Assembly: GCF_024213195.1 (NCBI RefSeq)
Contig: NZ_JANAVF010000012.1
Coordinates: 62,001 to 126,000 of the forward strand
DNA: 64,000 nt
DNA from: Streptomyces sp. TBY4
GTDB lineage: Bacteria; Actinomycetota; Actinomycetes; Streptomycetales; Streptomycetaceae
Reading direction: 5' to 3'
Shown piece by piece: positions 16,648 to 25,499 of the stretch; position 1 is the first letter of the stretch, and every line of letters starts with the position of its first letter. The translations under genes were made by a program, and so were the position numbers. The notes under the pieces were generated by a model that searched no databases, had not been told where the DNA came from, and saw only the letters and a list, made by a program, of their open reading frames with translations.

Positions 16648-19065
16648 ATGACGGGGCTCTTCACCCCTATCGCGCCGGGTCGCACCACGGACCTGGCATC
16701 CGCAGTACTCACGGATGACAATCGGCTCATCGTGATCATCATTGCGGCCGTGGCCATCGCCGCGCTCGTCGTCGCGCAGATCCTGGTCCGCCAGGTGCTC
16801 GCCGCCGACGAGGGAACCGACAAGATGAAGGAGATCGCCGCCGCCGTCCAGGAAGGCGCCAACGCCTACCTCGGCCGGCAGCTGCGCACCCTCGGCATCT
16901 TCGCTGTCGTCGTGTTCTTCCTGCTGTTCCTGCTCCCCGCCGACGACTGGACGCAGCGGGCGGGACGTTCCGCCTTCTTCCTCGTCGGCGCCATCTTCTC
17001 GGCGGCCACCGGCTACATCGGCATGCGCCTCGCGGTGCGTGCCAACGTCCGCGTCGCCGCCGCCGCGCGCGAGGCCACCCCCGCCGAGGGCGAGCCCGCC
17101 AAGGACCTGACCGAGGTCTCCCACAAGGCCATGCGGATCGCCTTCCGCACCGGCGGCGTGGTGGGCATGTTCACCGTCGGCCTCGGCCTGCTCGGCGCGT
17201 CCTGCGTCGTGCTCGTCTACGCCGCCGACGCGCCCAAGGTCCTGGAGGGCTTCGGCCTCGGCGCCGCGCTCATCGCGATGTTCATGCGTGTCGGAGGCGG
17301 CATCTTCACCAAGGCCGCCGACGTCGGCGCCGACCTGGTCGGCAAGGTCGAGCAGGGCATTCCGGAGGACGACCCGCGCAATGCCGCGACCATCGCCGAC
17401 AATGTGGGCGACAACGTCGGAGACTGCGCGGGAATGGCCGCCGACCTCTTCGAGTCGTACGCCGTCACTCTCGTGGCGGCCCTCATCCTCGGCAAGGCCG
17501 CCTTCGGCGACCTGGGCCTGGCCTTCCCGCTGATCGTCCCCGCCATCGGGGTCGTCACCGCCATGATCGGCATCTTCGCGGTCTCCCCGCGGCGCACCGA
17601 CCGCAGTGGAATGACCGCCATCAACCGCGGCTTCTTCATCTCCGCCGCGATCTCGCTGGTCCTCGTCGCCATCGCCGTCTACGCCTACCTGCCGGGCACC
17701 TACAAGGAGCTCGTCGGCGTCGACGACGCCGCGATCTCCGGGCACTCCGGCGACCCGCGGATCCTGGCGCTGGTCGCCGTCGCCATCGGCATCGTGCTCG
17801 CGGCCCTGATCCAGCAGCTCACCGGCTACTTCACCGAGACCAACCGCCGTCCCGTCCGGGACATCGGCAAGTCCTCCCTGACGGGCGCCGCCACGGTCGT
17901 GCTCGCCGGCATCTCGGTCGGCCTGGAGTCCGCCGTCTACACGGCGCTGCTCATCGGCCTCGGCGTGTACGGGGCGTTCCTGCTCGGCGGCACCTCGATC
18001 ATGCTGGCGCTCTTCGCCGTGGCGCTGGCCGGCACCGGCCTGCTCACCACGGTCGGCGTCATCGTCGCCATGGACACCTTCGGCCCGGTCTCCGACAACG
18101 CCCAGGGCATCGCGGAGATGTCCGGGGACGTCGAGGGCGCCGGAGCGCAGGTCCTGACCGACCTGGACGCGGTGGGCAACACCACCAAGGCCATCACCAA
18201 GGGCATTGCCATCGCCACGGCCGTGCTCGCCGCGGCCGCGCTCTTCGGCTCGTACAACGACGCCATCGCGAACGCGGTGAAGGAGGTCGGTGCCAAGACG
18301 GCCGGGGAGATGAACCTCAGCCTGGACATCGCCCAGCCCAACAACCTGGTCGGGCTGATCCTGGGTGCGGCCGTCGTGTTCCTGTTCTCGGGCCTCGCCA
18401 TCAACGCGGTGTCCCGTTCGGCCGGCGCGGTCGTCTACGAGGTGCGCCGCCAGTTCCGGGAGCACCCCGGGATCATGGACTACACCGAGAAGCCCGAGTA
18501 CGGGCGCGTCGTGGACATCTGCACCAAGGACGCGCTGCGCGAACTCGCCACGCCCGGGCTGCTCGCCGTCCTCACCCCGATCGCGGTCGGGTTCACGCTC
18601 GGCGTCGGAGCGCTCGGTTCCTTCCTCGCCGGCGCGATCGGCACCGGCACCCTGATGGCGGTCTTCCTCGCCAACTCCGGTGGCGCGTGGGACAACGCGA
18701 AGAAGCTCGTCGAGGACGGGCACCACGGCGGCAAGGGCAGCGCGGCCCACGAGGCGGTCGTCATCGGCGACACCGTCGGCGACCCGTTCAAGGACACCGC
18801 CGGCCCCGCCATCAACCCGCTGCTCAAGGTGATGAACCTGGTGGCACTGCTGATCGCCCCCGCGATCGTGCAGTTCAGCTACGGCGCGGACACCAGCCCG
18901 ACCGTGCGGGCGATCGTCGCGATCCTCTCGATCGGCATCATCGTCGGCGCGGTGTACGTCTCCAAGCGCCGCGGCATCGCCGTCGGCGACGACGCCGAGG
19001 GCGAGGGCTCGACGGCGGAGCGGGTGGGCCAGCAGGCCGACCCGGCGGCGGCGGTCTCCTCCTGA
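16648..19065 (+). CDS. hppA: Membrane-bound proton-pumping pyrophosphatase
   Basis: An 805-residue, multi-spanning membrane protein that couples pyrophosphate hydrolysis to proton export. The substrate-binding signature DVGADLVGKVEQGIPEDD and the acidic DNVGDNVGDCAGMAADLFES follow each other at about residues 225-270, and GDTVGDPFKDTAGPAINP lies near the C-terminus. NTTKAITKG carries Lys at the position that is Ala in K+-dependent enzymes, pointing to the K+-independent H+-PPase class. AAGGAGG at 16637-16643 fixes ATG 16648. It is monocistronic, with a hairpin downstream. Confidence 0.95.
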   Translation: MTGLFTPIAPGRTTDLASAVLTDDNRLIVIIIAAVAIAALVVAQILVRQVLAADEGTDKMKEIAAAVQEGANAYLGRQLRTLGIFAVVVFFLLFLLPADDWTQRAGRSAFFLVGAIFSAATGYIGMRLAVRANVRVAAAAREATPAEGEPAKDLTEVSHKAMRIAFRTGGVVGMFTVGLGLLGASCVVLVYAADAPKVLEGFGLGAALIAMFMRVGGGIFTKAADVGADLVGKVEQGIPEDDPRNAATIADNVGDNVGDCAGMAADLFESYAVTLVAALILGKAAFGDLGLAFPLIVPAIGVVTAMIGIFAVSPRRTDRSGMTAINRGFFISAAISLVLVAIAVYAYLPGTYKELVGVDDAAISGHSGDPRILALVAVAIGIVLAALIQQLTGYFTETNRRPVRDIGKSSLTGAATVVLAGISVGLESAVYTALLIGLGVYGAFLLGGTSIMLALFAVALAGTGLLTTVGVIVAMDTFGPVSDNAQGIAEMSGDVEGAGAQVLTDLDAVGNTTKAITKGIAIATAVLAAAALFGSYNDAIANAVKEVGAKTAGEMNLSLDIAQPNNLVGLILGAAVVFLFSGLAINAVSRSAGAVVYEVRRQFREHPGIMDYTEKPEYGRVVDICTKDALRELATPGLLAVLTPIAVGFTLGVGALGSFLAGAIGTGTLMAVFLANSGGAWDNAKKLVEDGHHGGKGSAAHEAVVIGDTVGDPFKDTAGPAINPLLKVMNLVALLIAPAIVQFSYGADTSPTVRAIVAILSIGIIVGAVYVSKRRGIAVGDDAEGEGSTAERVGQQADPAAAVSS

Positions 19066-19078
19066 GACGGCAGCGGTC

Positions 19079-19098
19079 GCGGGCCTGAACCGGCCCGC
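19079..19098 (+). terminator. Hairpin after hppA
   Basis: GCGGGCC (19079-19085) pairs with GGCCCGC (19092-19098) across a 6-nt loop, 13 bp after the hppA stop codon. Confidence 0.55.
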
Positions 19099-19266
19099 TG
19101 CGGCTTCACTCGATCCGGCTCGGCCCGGCTCTCTTCGGCCCGACTCGGCCGTGCGCCCGAATGGCGGACGGGGGGCGCGTACTGACGCGCCGTCCGTCCG
19201 CCTTTGCGTTTCCCGGATGGTGGACGTGTATCTTCCGGGCCGAGAGCCTTCGAAGGGACCAATCCG

Positions 19267-19833
19267 GTGAACAAGAAGCTTGCGGCCGCGGTATCGGGCG
19301 CTGCGGTGCTGATGCTCGTCCTGTCCGGCTGCGGCGGGGACGACGGCGACAAGAAGACCGACGCCTGGGCCAAGAAGGTCTGCGACAGCTGGCAGCCCGA
19401 GCTCGAGAAGATCGAGAAGGCGAACGCCGACATCAAGCGGGTGGCGACCGAGAGCAGCAAGCCCGAGGAGGTCCAGTCGACCGACTCGGCGGCCTTCGGG
19501 ACCATGTCCGAGTCGTACAAGGCGATGGGAACGGCCCTCGGCAACGCGGGAGTTCCGCCCGTCAAGGACGGGGAGAAGACCCAGGCCGCGGCGGTGATGG
19601 GCTTCGAGTCGACGTCGGCGGGCTACACCGCCCTGAAGACGAAGATGGACGCCCTCGACCCCAAGGACCAGGGCAAGTTCGCGGAGGGCCTCAAGGAGGT
19701 CGCCGGCGGTCTGGAGGAGGCGACCAAGGGCGGCAAGGAAGCCCTCGACCAGCTCAAGGCGGGCGGGCTCGACAAGGCGATGAACGGTCAGAAGGGCTGC
19801 CAGGTGACGACTCCGTCGCCGGCGAAGTCCTAG
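19267..19833 (+). CDS. Small secreted lipoprotein of unknown function
   Basis: A 188-residue lipoprotein with signal peptide MNKKLAAAVSGAAVLML and lipobox LSGC. The mature part is charged and helical (many Lys, Glu, Asp and Ala) with no recognised catalytic motif. Two Cys in the mature region (near Cys40 and the C-terminal KGC) could form a disulfide. GTG 19267 follows GAAGGGACC; the longer frame from 19204 would put residues before the signal peptide. The gene is flanked by terminators on both sides, so it is probably transcribed alone. Confidence 0.75.
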   Translation: MNKKLAAAVSGAAVLMLVLSGCGGDDGDKKTDAWAKKVCDSWQPELEKIEKANADIKRVATESSKPEEVQSTDSAAFGTMSESYKAMGTALGNAGVPPVKDGEKTQAAAVMGFESTSAGYTALKTKMDALDPKDQGKFAEGLKEVAGGLEEATKGGKEALDQLKAGGLDKAMNGQKGCQVTTPSPAKS

Positions 19834-19869
19834 CTCGCACCGCCGCCTTGAGGGGCGGCGCCGCACACA

Positions 19870-19908
19870 CCGGGGCGGCCGGGATCCTTCAGGACCCGGC
19901 CGCCCCGG
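19870..19908 (+). terminator. Terminator after the lipoprotein gene
   Basis: A perfect 14-bp stem, CCGGGGCGGCCGGG (19870-19883) with CCCGGCCGCCCCGG (19895-19908), around an 11-nt loop, 37 bp after the stop codon. Confidence 0.85.
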
Positions 19909-20084
19909 CGCGTCTCCGCCCGTTCGGGCCGCCCGCGAGCGCGCTGTGAGTCGTACGGGACTGCGCCCGGCCGGGGCCCGTCCCGGGGTGCCGCGCCCGG
20001 GCGGCGGCTCGCGGCGGCGACGGGCGCCCGCGCCGCAGGCCGTGTGGCGCGGGCAATGGCGGCGGCAGCGGCCACAATGGGCGG

Positions 20085-21638
20085 GTGAGTACCACCAGCC
20101 TTCCTTCCGGTCTGCCCACCCGCCTCCCCTCGCCGGCCCGCGCGGCCGAGCTGCGCGCCGCGTTCCTCGCCGCGGGCTTCACCGCCGACGGGCTCCTCGA
20201 CCTGCTCGGCGCCCCGGCGTACGCCGCCCTGGCCCGCAGCGAGACGGTCCCCGCCCTGCGCGCCACGCGGAGCCGCGGCGACGGGCCGCTCGCGAGCCTG
20301 ACCCGGCTGTTCCTGCTGCGCCAGCCGGTGCCGCACGTGCACGCCGCGGCCGCCCTGCCCGTCGAGGCGGCGCTGGCCGACGGCTGGCTGCGGCGCGAGG
20401 GCGACGAGGTGCACGCCACCGTGGACGTGCGCCCGTACGGCGGTCCGGACGGCGAGGACTGGTTCATCGTCTCCGACCTCGGCTGCGCCGTCGGCGGGGC
20501 CGGCGGCATCGGCAGCCGCGAGGAGGGGGTGGTCCTCGGGGTCGGCGGCGCCTCCACGACCCTGGCCGGGATCACCGTCCGCACGCCGGTCGGCTCGGCC
20601 CTCGACGTCGGCACCGGATCCGGGATCCAGGCCCTGCACGCCGCCCAGCACGCGACCCGGGTGACGGCGACCGATGTCAACCCGCGGGCCCTGGAATTCA
20701 CCCGGTTGACGCTGGCGCTGTCGGGGGCCCCCGAAGCGGAACTGCTCGCCGGGTCGCTGTTCGAGCCGGTCGGCGCGGCCACGTACGACCTGATCGTGTC
20801 GAATCCGCCCTTCGTGATCTCCCCCGGAGCCCGGCTGACGTACCGGGACGGCGGGATGGGCGGCGACGACCTGTGCCGGACCCTGGTCCAGGAGGCCGGG
20901 GCCCGGCTCAACCCGGGCGGATTCGCGCAGTTCCTGGGCAACTGGCAGCACGTGGACGGCGAGGACTGGCACGACCGGGTGCGGGCCTGGGTGCCGCGCG
21001 GCTGCGACGCCTGGATCGTGCAGCGCGACGTGCAGGACGTGACGCAGTACGCGGAGCTGTGGCTGCGCGACGCGGGCGACCACCGCACCGACCCCGCCGA
21101 GTACGAACAGCGGTACGAGGACTGGCTGGACGAGTTCGAGGCGCGCAAGACCAAGGCCGTCGGCTTCGGCTGGATCACGCTGCGGCGCAGCGACGCGGCA
21201 GAGCCGTCGATCGTGGTCGAGGAGTGGCCGCACTCGGTGGAGCAGCCGCTCGGGGAGGCCGTCGTCGAGCACTTCGCGCGCCAGGACTACCTGCGCGACC
21301 ACGATGACGCGGCCCTGCTCGCGGGCTACTTCCGGCTGACCGGGGAGGTCGTGCAGGAGCAGGTCGGCGCGCCCGGGGCGGAGGATCCGGAACACGTGGT
21401 GCTCCGGCAGAACCGGGGCATGCGGCGCGCCACCAAGGTGGACACGGTCGGGGCCGGTTTCGCCGGGGTGTGTGACGGATCACTGAGCGCGGGGCGGATT
21501 CTGGACGCGATCGCCCAGTTGGTGGAGGAGGACCCGGTGGTCCTGCGGGACCGGACGCCCGAGGCGATCCGGATGCTGGTGGAGCAGGGGTTCCTGGAGC
21601 CGGTGACCGGGGCGGAAGCGGGAGCCGCGGAGGAGTAG
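20085..21638 (+). CDS. Two-domain class I SAM-dependent methyltransferase (PrmC/RlmG-like)
   Basis: A 517-residue protein. The central domain is a Rossmann methyltransferase with motif I DVGTGSGIQALH and motif IV SNPPF, the NPPF signature of enzymes that methylate an amide or exocyclic nitrogen (PrmC, RlmG and N6-adenine methylases). An N-terminal helical domain of about 150 residues and a winged-helix-like C-terminal domain flank it, a layout seen in actinobacterial homologues. The substrate is not determinable; rRNA or a release factor is plausible from the family. GTG 20085 is the first start codon after the preceding terminator. Confidence 0.8.
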   Translation: MSTTSLPSGLPTRLPSPARAAELRAAFLAAGFTADGLLDLLGAPAYAALARSETVPALRATRSRGDGPLASLTRLFLLRQPVPHVHAAAALPVEAALADGWLRREGDEVHATVDVRPYGGPDGEDWFIVSDLGCAVGGAGGIGSREEGVVLGVGGASTTLAGITVRTPVGSALDVGTGSGIQALHAAQHATRVTATDVNPRALEFTRLTLALSGAPEAELLAGSLFEPVGAATYDLIVSNPPFVISPGARLTYRDGGMGGDDLCRTLVQEAGARLNPGGFAQFLGNWQHVDGEDWHDRVRAWVPRGCDAWIVQRDVQDVTQYAELWLRDAGDHRTDPAEYEQRYEDWLDEFEARKTKAVGFGWITLRRSDAAEPSIVVEEWPHSVEQPLGEAVVEHFARQDYLRDHDDAALLAGYFRLTGEVVQEQVGAPGAEDPEHVVLRQNRGMRRATKVDTVGAGFAGVCDGSLSAGRILDAIAQLVEEDPVVLRDRTPEAIRMLVEQGFLEPVTGAEAGAAEE

Positions 21639-21780
21639 GGCGGTCCGGCCGTCGGGCCGGCCGGCAGTCGGAGCCGGGATGTAACCCCAGGTTCGCCCGC
21701 TGTCTCCCCCCGGCTGAAATCCTCCCGGCAGCGGGATCCGGGGGGATCCCGGGAGCGGCCCGGGGGATGAGGGGAATGGC

Positions 21781-21978
21781 ATGGAGCACGGTCCGGCGAT
21801 CTTCGCAGCGGCCGTGTTCCTGCTGTTCGGGGCCGCTCTGCTGGTCTGGACGGGGGCGCGCGCCGCACGCGGCGCGCCGGTGGCCGAGGGCGTGCGCCCC
21901 CTCATGGCCGTACCGCTGGCACTGCTCGCCGGCGCGGTCTCGCTGGCCCTCGGGGCCTGGTGCCTCGGACGGCTGTGA
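21781..21978 (+). CDS. Small two-helix membrane protein
   Basis: A 65-residue protein consisting mainly of two hydrophobic helices (about residues 6-24 and 43-62) joined by an Arg/Ala-rich loop. It is preceded by GAGGGGAATGGC, a fair ribosome site. No family is recognised. It probably sits in the cytoplasmic membrane, and its real coding status rests only on the ribosome site and hydrophobic pattern. Confidence 0.5.
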   Translation: MEHGPAIFAAAVFLLFGAALLVWTGARAARGAPVAEGVRPLMAVPLALLAGAVSLALGAWCLGRL

Positions 21979-22415
21979 GGGCGGCGGCCGCCTGAGGCGA
22001 AGCTCACGGGGCCGGGGTGGTGTCGCCCCGGTGGCCGGGGTGGTGGTCGCTTGTGGGGGTGGGTGCTTCGGGCCGGCGGGGCGGGGCCGGGGATCGGGGG
22101 CGCGGAATCGGCCGGATGTCGCTCACGTCCGGCGCGGGGCGCCGGGTTTCCTCCGCTCGTCCGGAATGCGCGCAGGATCGTAAAGCACGATGTGGGGCGG
22201 GGTCCTGGGGCGGGGCCAGACGGCCCCTCGGCCACTCTGCCCGGTGAGCGCGCAGGGCCCGGCGCGGCATCCGGGCGGCAGAAATGGCACTTGTCGGGTT
22301 ACCGTTCGAGTGGCCGTTGCGGGCTTCTGCCGTTTGACACGGGGGCGGGTTGTACCGTCACACTCCGCAGCGTCGCCGTACTGCGACCGAGTGCCGACCG
22401 GAGAGAAGAGCCAAG
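21979..22415. other. Intergenic region upstream of topA
   Basis: 437 bp without a supported gene. It has G-rich purine tracts on the plus strand (around 22010-22100). A consensus -35 box TTGACA is at 22334-22339, but a clear -10 box is lacking at the right spacing; this is the likely topA control region. Supercoiling-dependent control of topA is known in Streptomyces, but no site can be defined here. Confidence 0.4.
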
Positions 22416-25235
22416 TTGTCCCCGACTAGCGAGACCGCAAAGGGCGGCCGCCGACTCGTCATCGTCGAGTCCCCTGCCAAGGCGAAGACGATCAAGGGCT
22501 ATCTCGGCCCGGGATACGTCGTCGAGGCGAGCGTCGGGCACATCCGCGACCTCCCCAGCGGCGCGGCCGAGGTTCCCGACAAGTACACCGGTGAGGTCCG
22601 CCGGCTCGGCGTGGACGTCGAGCACGACTTCGCGCCGATCTACGTGGTCAACGCCGATAAGAAGGCCCAGGTCAGGAAGCTCAAGGAGCTGCTGGCCGAG
22701 TCCGACGAACTCTTCCTCGCCACCGATGAGGACCGCGAGGGCGAAGCCATCGCGTGGCACCTGCAGGAAGTCCTCAAGCCCAAGGTCCCCGTCCACCGGA
22801 TGGTCTTCCACGAGATCACCAAGGACGCGATCCGCGACGCCGTCGCCAACCCGCGCGAGCTGAACCAGCGCATGGTCGACGCCCAGGAGACCCGCCGCAT
22901 CCTCGACCGCCTCTACGGCTACGAGGTCTCGCCGGTCCTGTGGAAGAAGGTCATGCCGAAGCTGTCGGCGGGCCGCGTCCAGTCGGTGGCCACCCGCATG
23001 GTGGTCGAGAAGGAGCGCGAGCGCATCGCCTTCCGCTCGGCCGAGTACTGGGACCTGACCGGCACCTTCGCCACCGGCCGCGCCGGTGACGCCTCCGACC
23101 CCTCCACGCTGGTCGCCCGCCTGAACACGGTGGACGGCAAGCGGATCGCCCAGGGCCGCGACTTCGGTTCGACCGGGCAGCTCAAGAGCGAGGTGCTGCA
23201 CCTCGACGAGGCGAACGCGCGGGCGCTGGCCGCCGCGCTGGCGGAGACCTCCTTCGCCGTCCGCTCGGTCGAGTCCAAGCCGTACCGCCGCTCCCCGTAC
23301 GCCCCGTTCCGTACGACGACGCTCCAGCAGGAGGCCTCGCGCAAGCTCGGCTTCGGTGCGAAGGCGACGATGCAGGTGGCGCAGAAGCTGTACGAGAACG
23401 GCTTCATCACCTACATGCGTACCGACTCCACGACCCTCTCCGACACCGCGGTGTCGGCGGCGCGGGCGCAGGTCACGCAGCTCTACGGGGCCGAGTACCT
23501 GCCGGAGAAGCCGCGCACCTACGCGGGCAAGGTCAAGAACGCGCAGGAGGCGCACGAGGCGATCCGGCCTTCGGGTGATCGTTTCCGCACTCCGGCCGAG
23601 ACCGGTCTGACCGGCGACCAGTTCCGCCTGTACGAGCTCATCTGGAAGCGGACCGTCGCCTCGCAGATGAAGGACGCGGTCGGCAACTCGGTGACCGTGA
23701 AGATCGGCGGACGGTCGAGCGACGGACGTGACGCCGAGTTCTCGGCCTCCGGCAAGACGATCACCTTCCACGGCTTCATGAAGGCCTACGTCGAGGGCGC
23801 GGACGACCCGAACGCCGAGCTCGACGACCGCGAGAAGCGCCTCCCGCAGGTCGCCGAGGGCGACGCGCTGTCGGCCGAGGAGATCACGGTCGACGGCCAC
23901 TCGACCAAGCCGCCGGCCCGCTACACCGAGGCCTCGCTGGTCAAGGAGCTGGAAGAGCGGGAGATCGGCCGCCCGTCGACGTACGCGTCGATCATCGGCA
24001 CGATCCTGGACCGCGGGTACGTCTTCAAGAAGGGCACGGCGCTCGTGCCGTCCTTCCTGTCGTTCGCCGTGGTCAACCTGCTGGAGACGCACTTCGGCCG
24101 GCTCGTCGACTACGACTTCACCGCCAAGATGGAGGACGACCTCGACCGCATCGCGCGGGGCGAGGCCCAGTCCGTGCCGTGGCTGAAGCGCTTCTACTTC
24201 GGCGCGGAGGACGCGACCGAGGTCGTGCCGGCCGACGGCGACGCGCTCGGCGGCCTGAAGGAGCTGGTGACCGACCTGGGCGCGATCGACGCCCGGGAGA
24301 TCTCCTCCTTCCCCGTCGGCGACAACATCGTGCTGCGCGTGGGCCGCTACGGGCCGTACGTGGAGCGCGGCGAGAAGGACGCCGAGGGCCACCAGCGGGC
24401 GGACGTCCCGGAGGAGCTGGCCCCCGACGAGCTCACGGTCGAGTACGCGGAGGAGCTCTTCGCGAAGCCGAGCGGCGAGTTCGCGCTCGGCAAGGACCCG
24501 ATCAGCGGGAACGAGATCGTCGCGAAGGACGGCCGCTACGGGCCGTACGTGACGGAGATCCTGCCCGAGGGCACGCCGAAGACGGGCAAGAACGCGGTGA
24601 AGCCGCGGACGGCCTCGCTGTTCCAGTCGATGAGCCTGGACACGGTCACGCTCGAGGACGCGCTGCGCCTGATGTCCCTCCCGCGGGTCGTGGGCGTGGA
24701 CGCGGAGGGCGCGGAGATCACCGCGCAGAACGGCCGCTACGGCCCGTACCTGAAGAAGGGCACGGACTCGCGGTCGCTGGAGACCGAGGACCAGCTCTTC
24801 GCCATCACCCTGGAGCAGGCGCTCGCGATCTACGCGCAGCCGAAGCAGCGGGGGCGCGCGGCGGCGAAGCCGCCGCTGAAGGAGCTCGGGACGGACCCGG
24901 TCAGCGAGAAGCCGGTGGTCGTCAAGGACGGCCGGTTCGGGCCGTACGTGACGGACGGCGAGACGAACGCGACGCTGCGGCGGGACGACGACGTCGAGAC
25001 GATCACGCCGGAGCGGGGCTACGAGCTGCTCGCGGAGAAGCGCGCCAAGGGCCCGGCGAAGAAGACGGCCAAGAAGGCGGCGAAGAAGGCTCCCGCGAAG
25101 AAGGCGACGGCGACGAAGACCGCCGCCGCCAAGAAGACGACGACGGCCAAGAAGGCGACGGCGGCGAAGAAGACCACCGCCACCGCGAAGAAGACCGCTG
25201 CGAAGAAGACGGCGGCCGCCGCGGCGGACGAGTAG
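22416..25235 (+). CDS. topA: DNA topoisomerase I
   Basis: A 939-residue type IA topoisomerase that relaxes negatively supercoiled DNA. The Toprim domain starts RRLVIVESPAKAKTIKGYL and includes the acidic DEDREGEAIAWHL. The catalytic Tyr is Tyr333 in GFITYMRTDST. Instead of zinc fingers, the C-terminus has four repeats with GRYGPYV/GRFGPYV, then a Lys-Ala tail (AKKTAKKAAKKAPAKK type), both characteristic of actinobacterial TopA. TTG 22416 is chosen because the conserved SPTSETAKGG start follows and GAGAAGAG precedes; the frame upstream to 22350 is unlikely. Confidence 0.95.
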   Translation: MSPTSETAKGGRRLVIVESPAKAKTIKGYLGPGYVVEASVGHIRDLPSGAAEVPDKYTGEVRRLGVDVEHDFAPIYVVNADKKAQVRKLKELLAESDELFLATDEDREGEAIAWHLQEVLKPKVPVHRMVFHEITKDAIRDAVANPRELNQRMVDAQETRRILDRLYGYEVSPVLWKKVMPKLSAGRVQSVATRMVVEKERERIAFRSAEYWDLTGTFATGRAGDASDPSTLVARLNTVDGKRIAQGRDFGSTGQLKSEVLHLDEANARALAAALAETSFAVRSVESKPYRRSPYAPFRTTTLQQEASRKLGFGAKATMQVAQKLYENGFITYMRTDSTTLSDTAVSAARAQVTQLYGAEYLPEKPRTYAGKVKNAQEAHEAIRPSGDRFRTPAETGLTGDQFRLYELIWKRTVASQMKDAVGNSVTVKIGGRSSDGRDAEFSASGKTITFHGFMKAYVEGADDPNAELDDREKRLPQVAEGDALSAEEITVDGHSTKPPARYTEASLVKELEEREIGRPSTYASIIGTILDRGYVFKKGTALVPSFLSFAVVNLLETHFGRLVDYDFTAKMEDDLDRIARGEAQSVPWLKRFYFGAEDATEVVPADGDALGGLKELVTDLGAIDAREISSFPVGDNIVLRVGRYGPYVERGEKDAEGHQRADVPEELAPDELTVEYAEELFAKPSGEFALGKDPISGNEIVAKDGRYGPYVTEILPEGTPKTGKNAVKPRTASLFQSMSLDTVTLEDALRLMSLPRVVGVDAEGAEITAQNGRYGPYLKKGTDSRSLETEDQLFAITLEQALAIYAQPKQRGRAAAKPPLKELGTDPVSEKPVVVKDGRFGPYVTDGETNATLRRDDDVETITPERGYELLAEKRAKGPAKKTAKKAAKKAPAKKATATKTAAAKKTTTAKKATAAKKTTATAKKTAAKKTAAAAADE

Positions 25236-25243
25236 TCACCGGC

Positions 25244-25270
25244 AGGGCCCGTGCAATGCGCACGGGCCCT
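25244..25270 (+). terminator. topA terminator
   Basis: A perfect 11-bp stem, AGGGCCCGTGC (25244-25254) and GCACGGGCCCT (25260-25270), with a 5-nt loop followed by a T-containing stretch, directly after the topA stop. Confidence 0.9.
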
Positions 25271-25282
25271 TGCTGTTTCAGC

Positions 25283-25425
25283 CGTCCGGCGCTTGAGGAC
25301 CGGGGTCTGGGGCGGAGCCCCAGGATCTTCCCGGGTCCGGGCGGAGCCCGGGGAACGGTGGAAGGGGGGTAGGGGACCAGCCCCGCGCAGCGGCGGCACG
25401 GACCCCGCGGGCGGAGCCCCGGGGA
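25283..25425. repeat. Cluster of GGGCGGAGCCC-type palindromes
   Basis: Three related short hairpins share the loop GGA: CTGGGGCGGAGCCCCAG (25307-25323), CCGGGCGGAGCCCGG (25337-25351) and a less perfect one around 25408-25420. They are preceded by TCCGGCGCTTGAGGAC. I recognise this style of element as a common intergenic repeat of streptomycetes. Confidence 0.6.
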
Positions 25426-25499
25426 GGTGGGTCGGGGGTCACACCGGACCTTGTCCACAGCCCTCCGCACCCGCCCAGCGCAGCGGATAGGCTGGGCGG

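Noticed and set aside
16630..19866. 1078-codon minus-strand frame opposite hppA
   Set aside because: Mirror of the hppA codon pattern, no domains, very rich in Asp/Gly/Arg.
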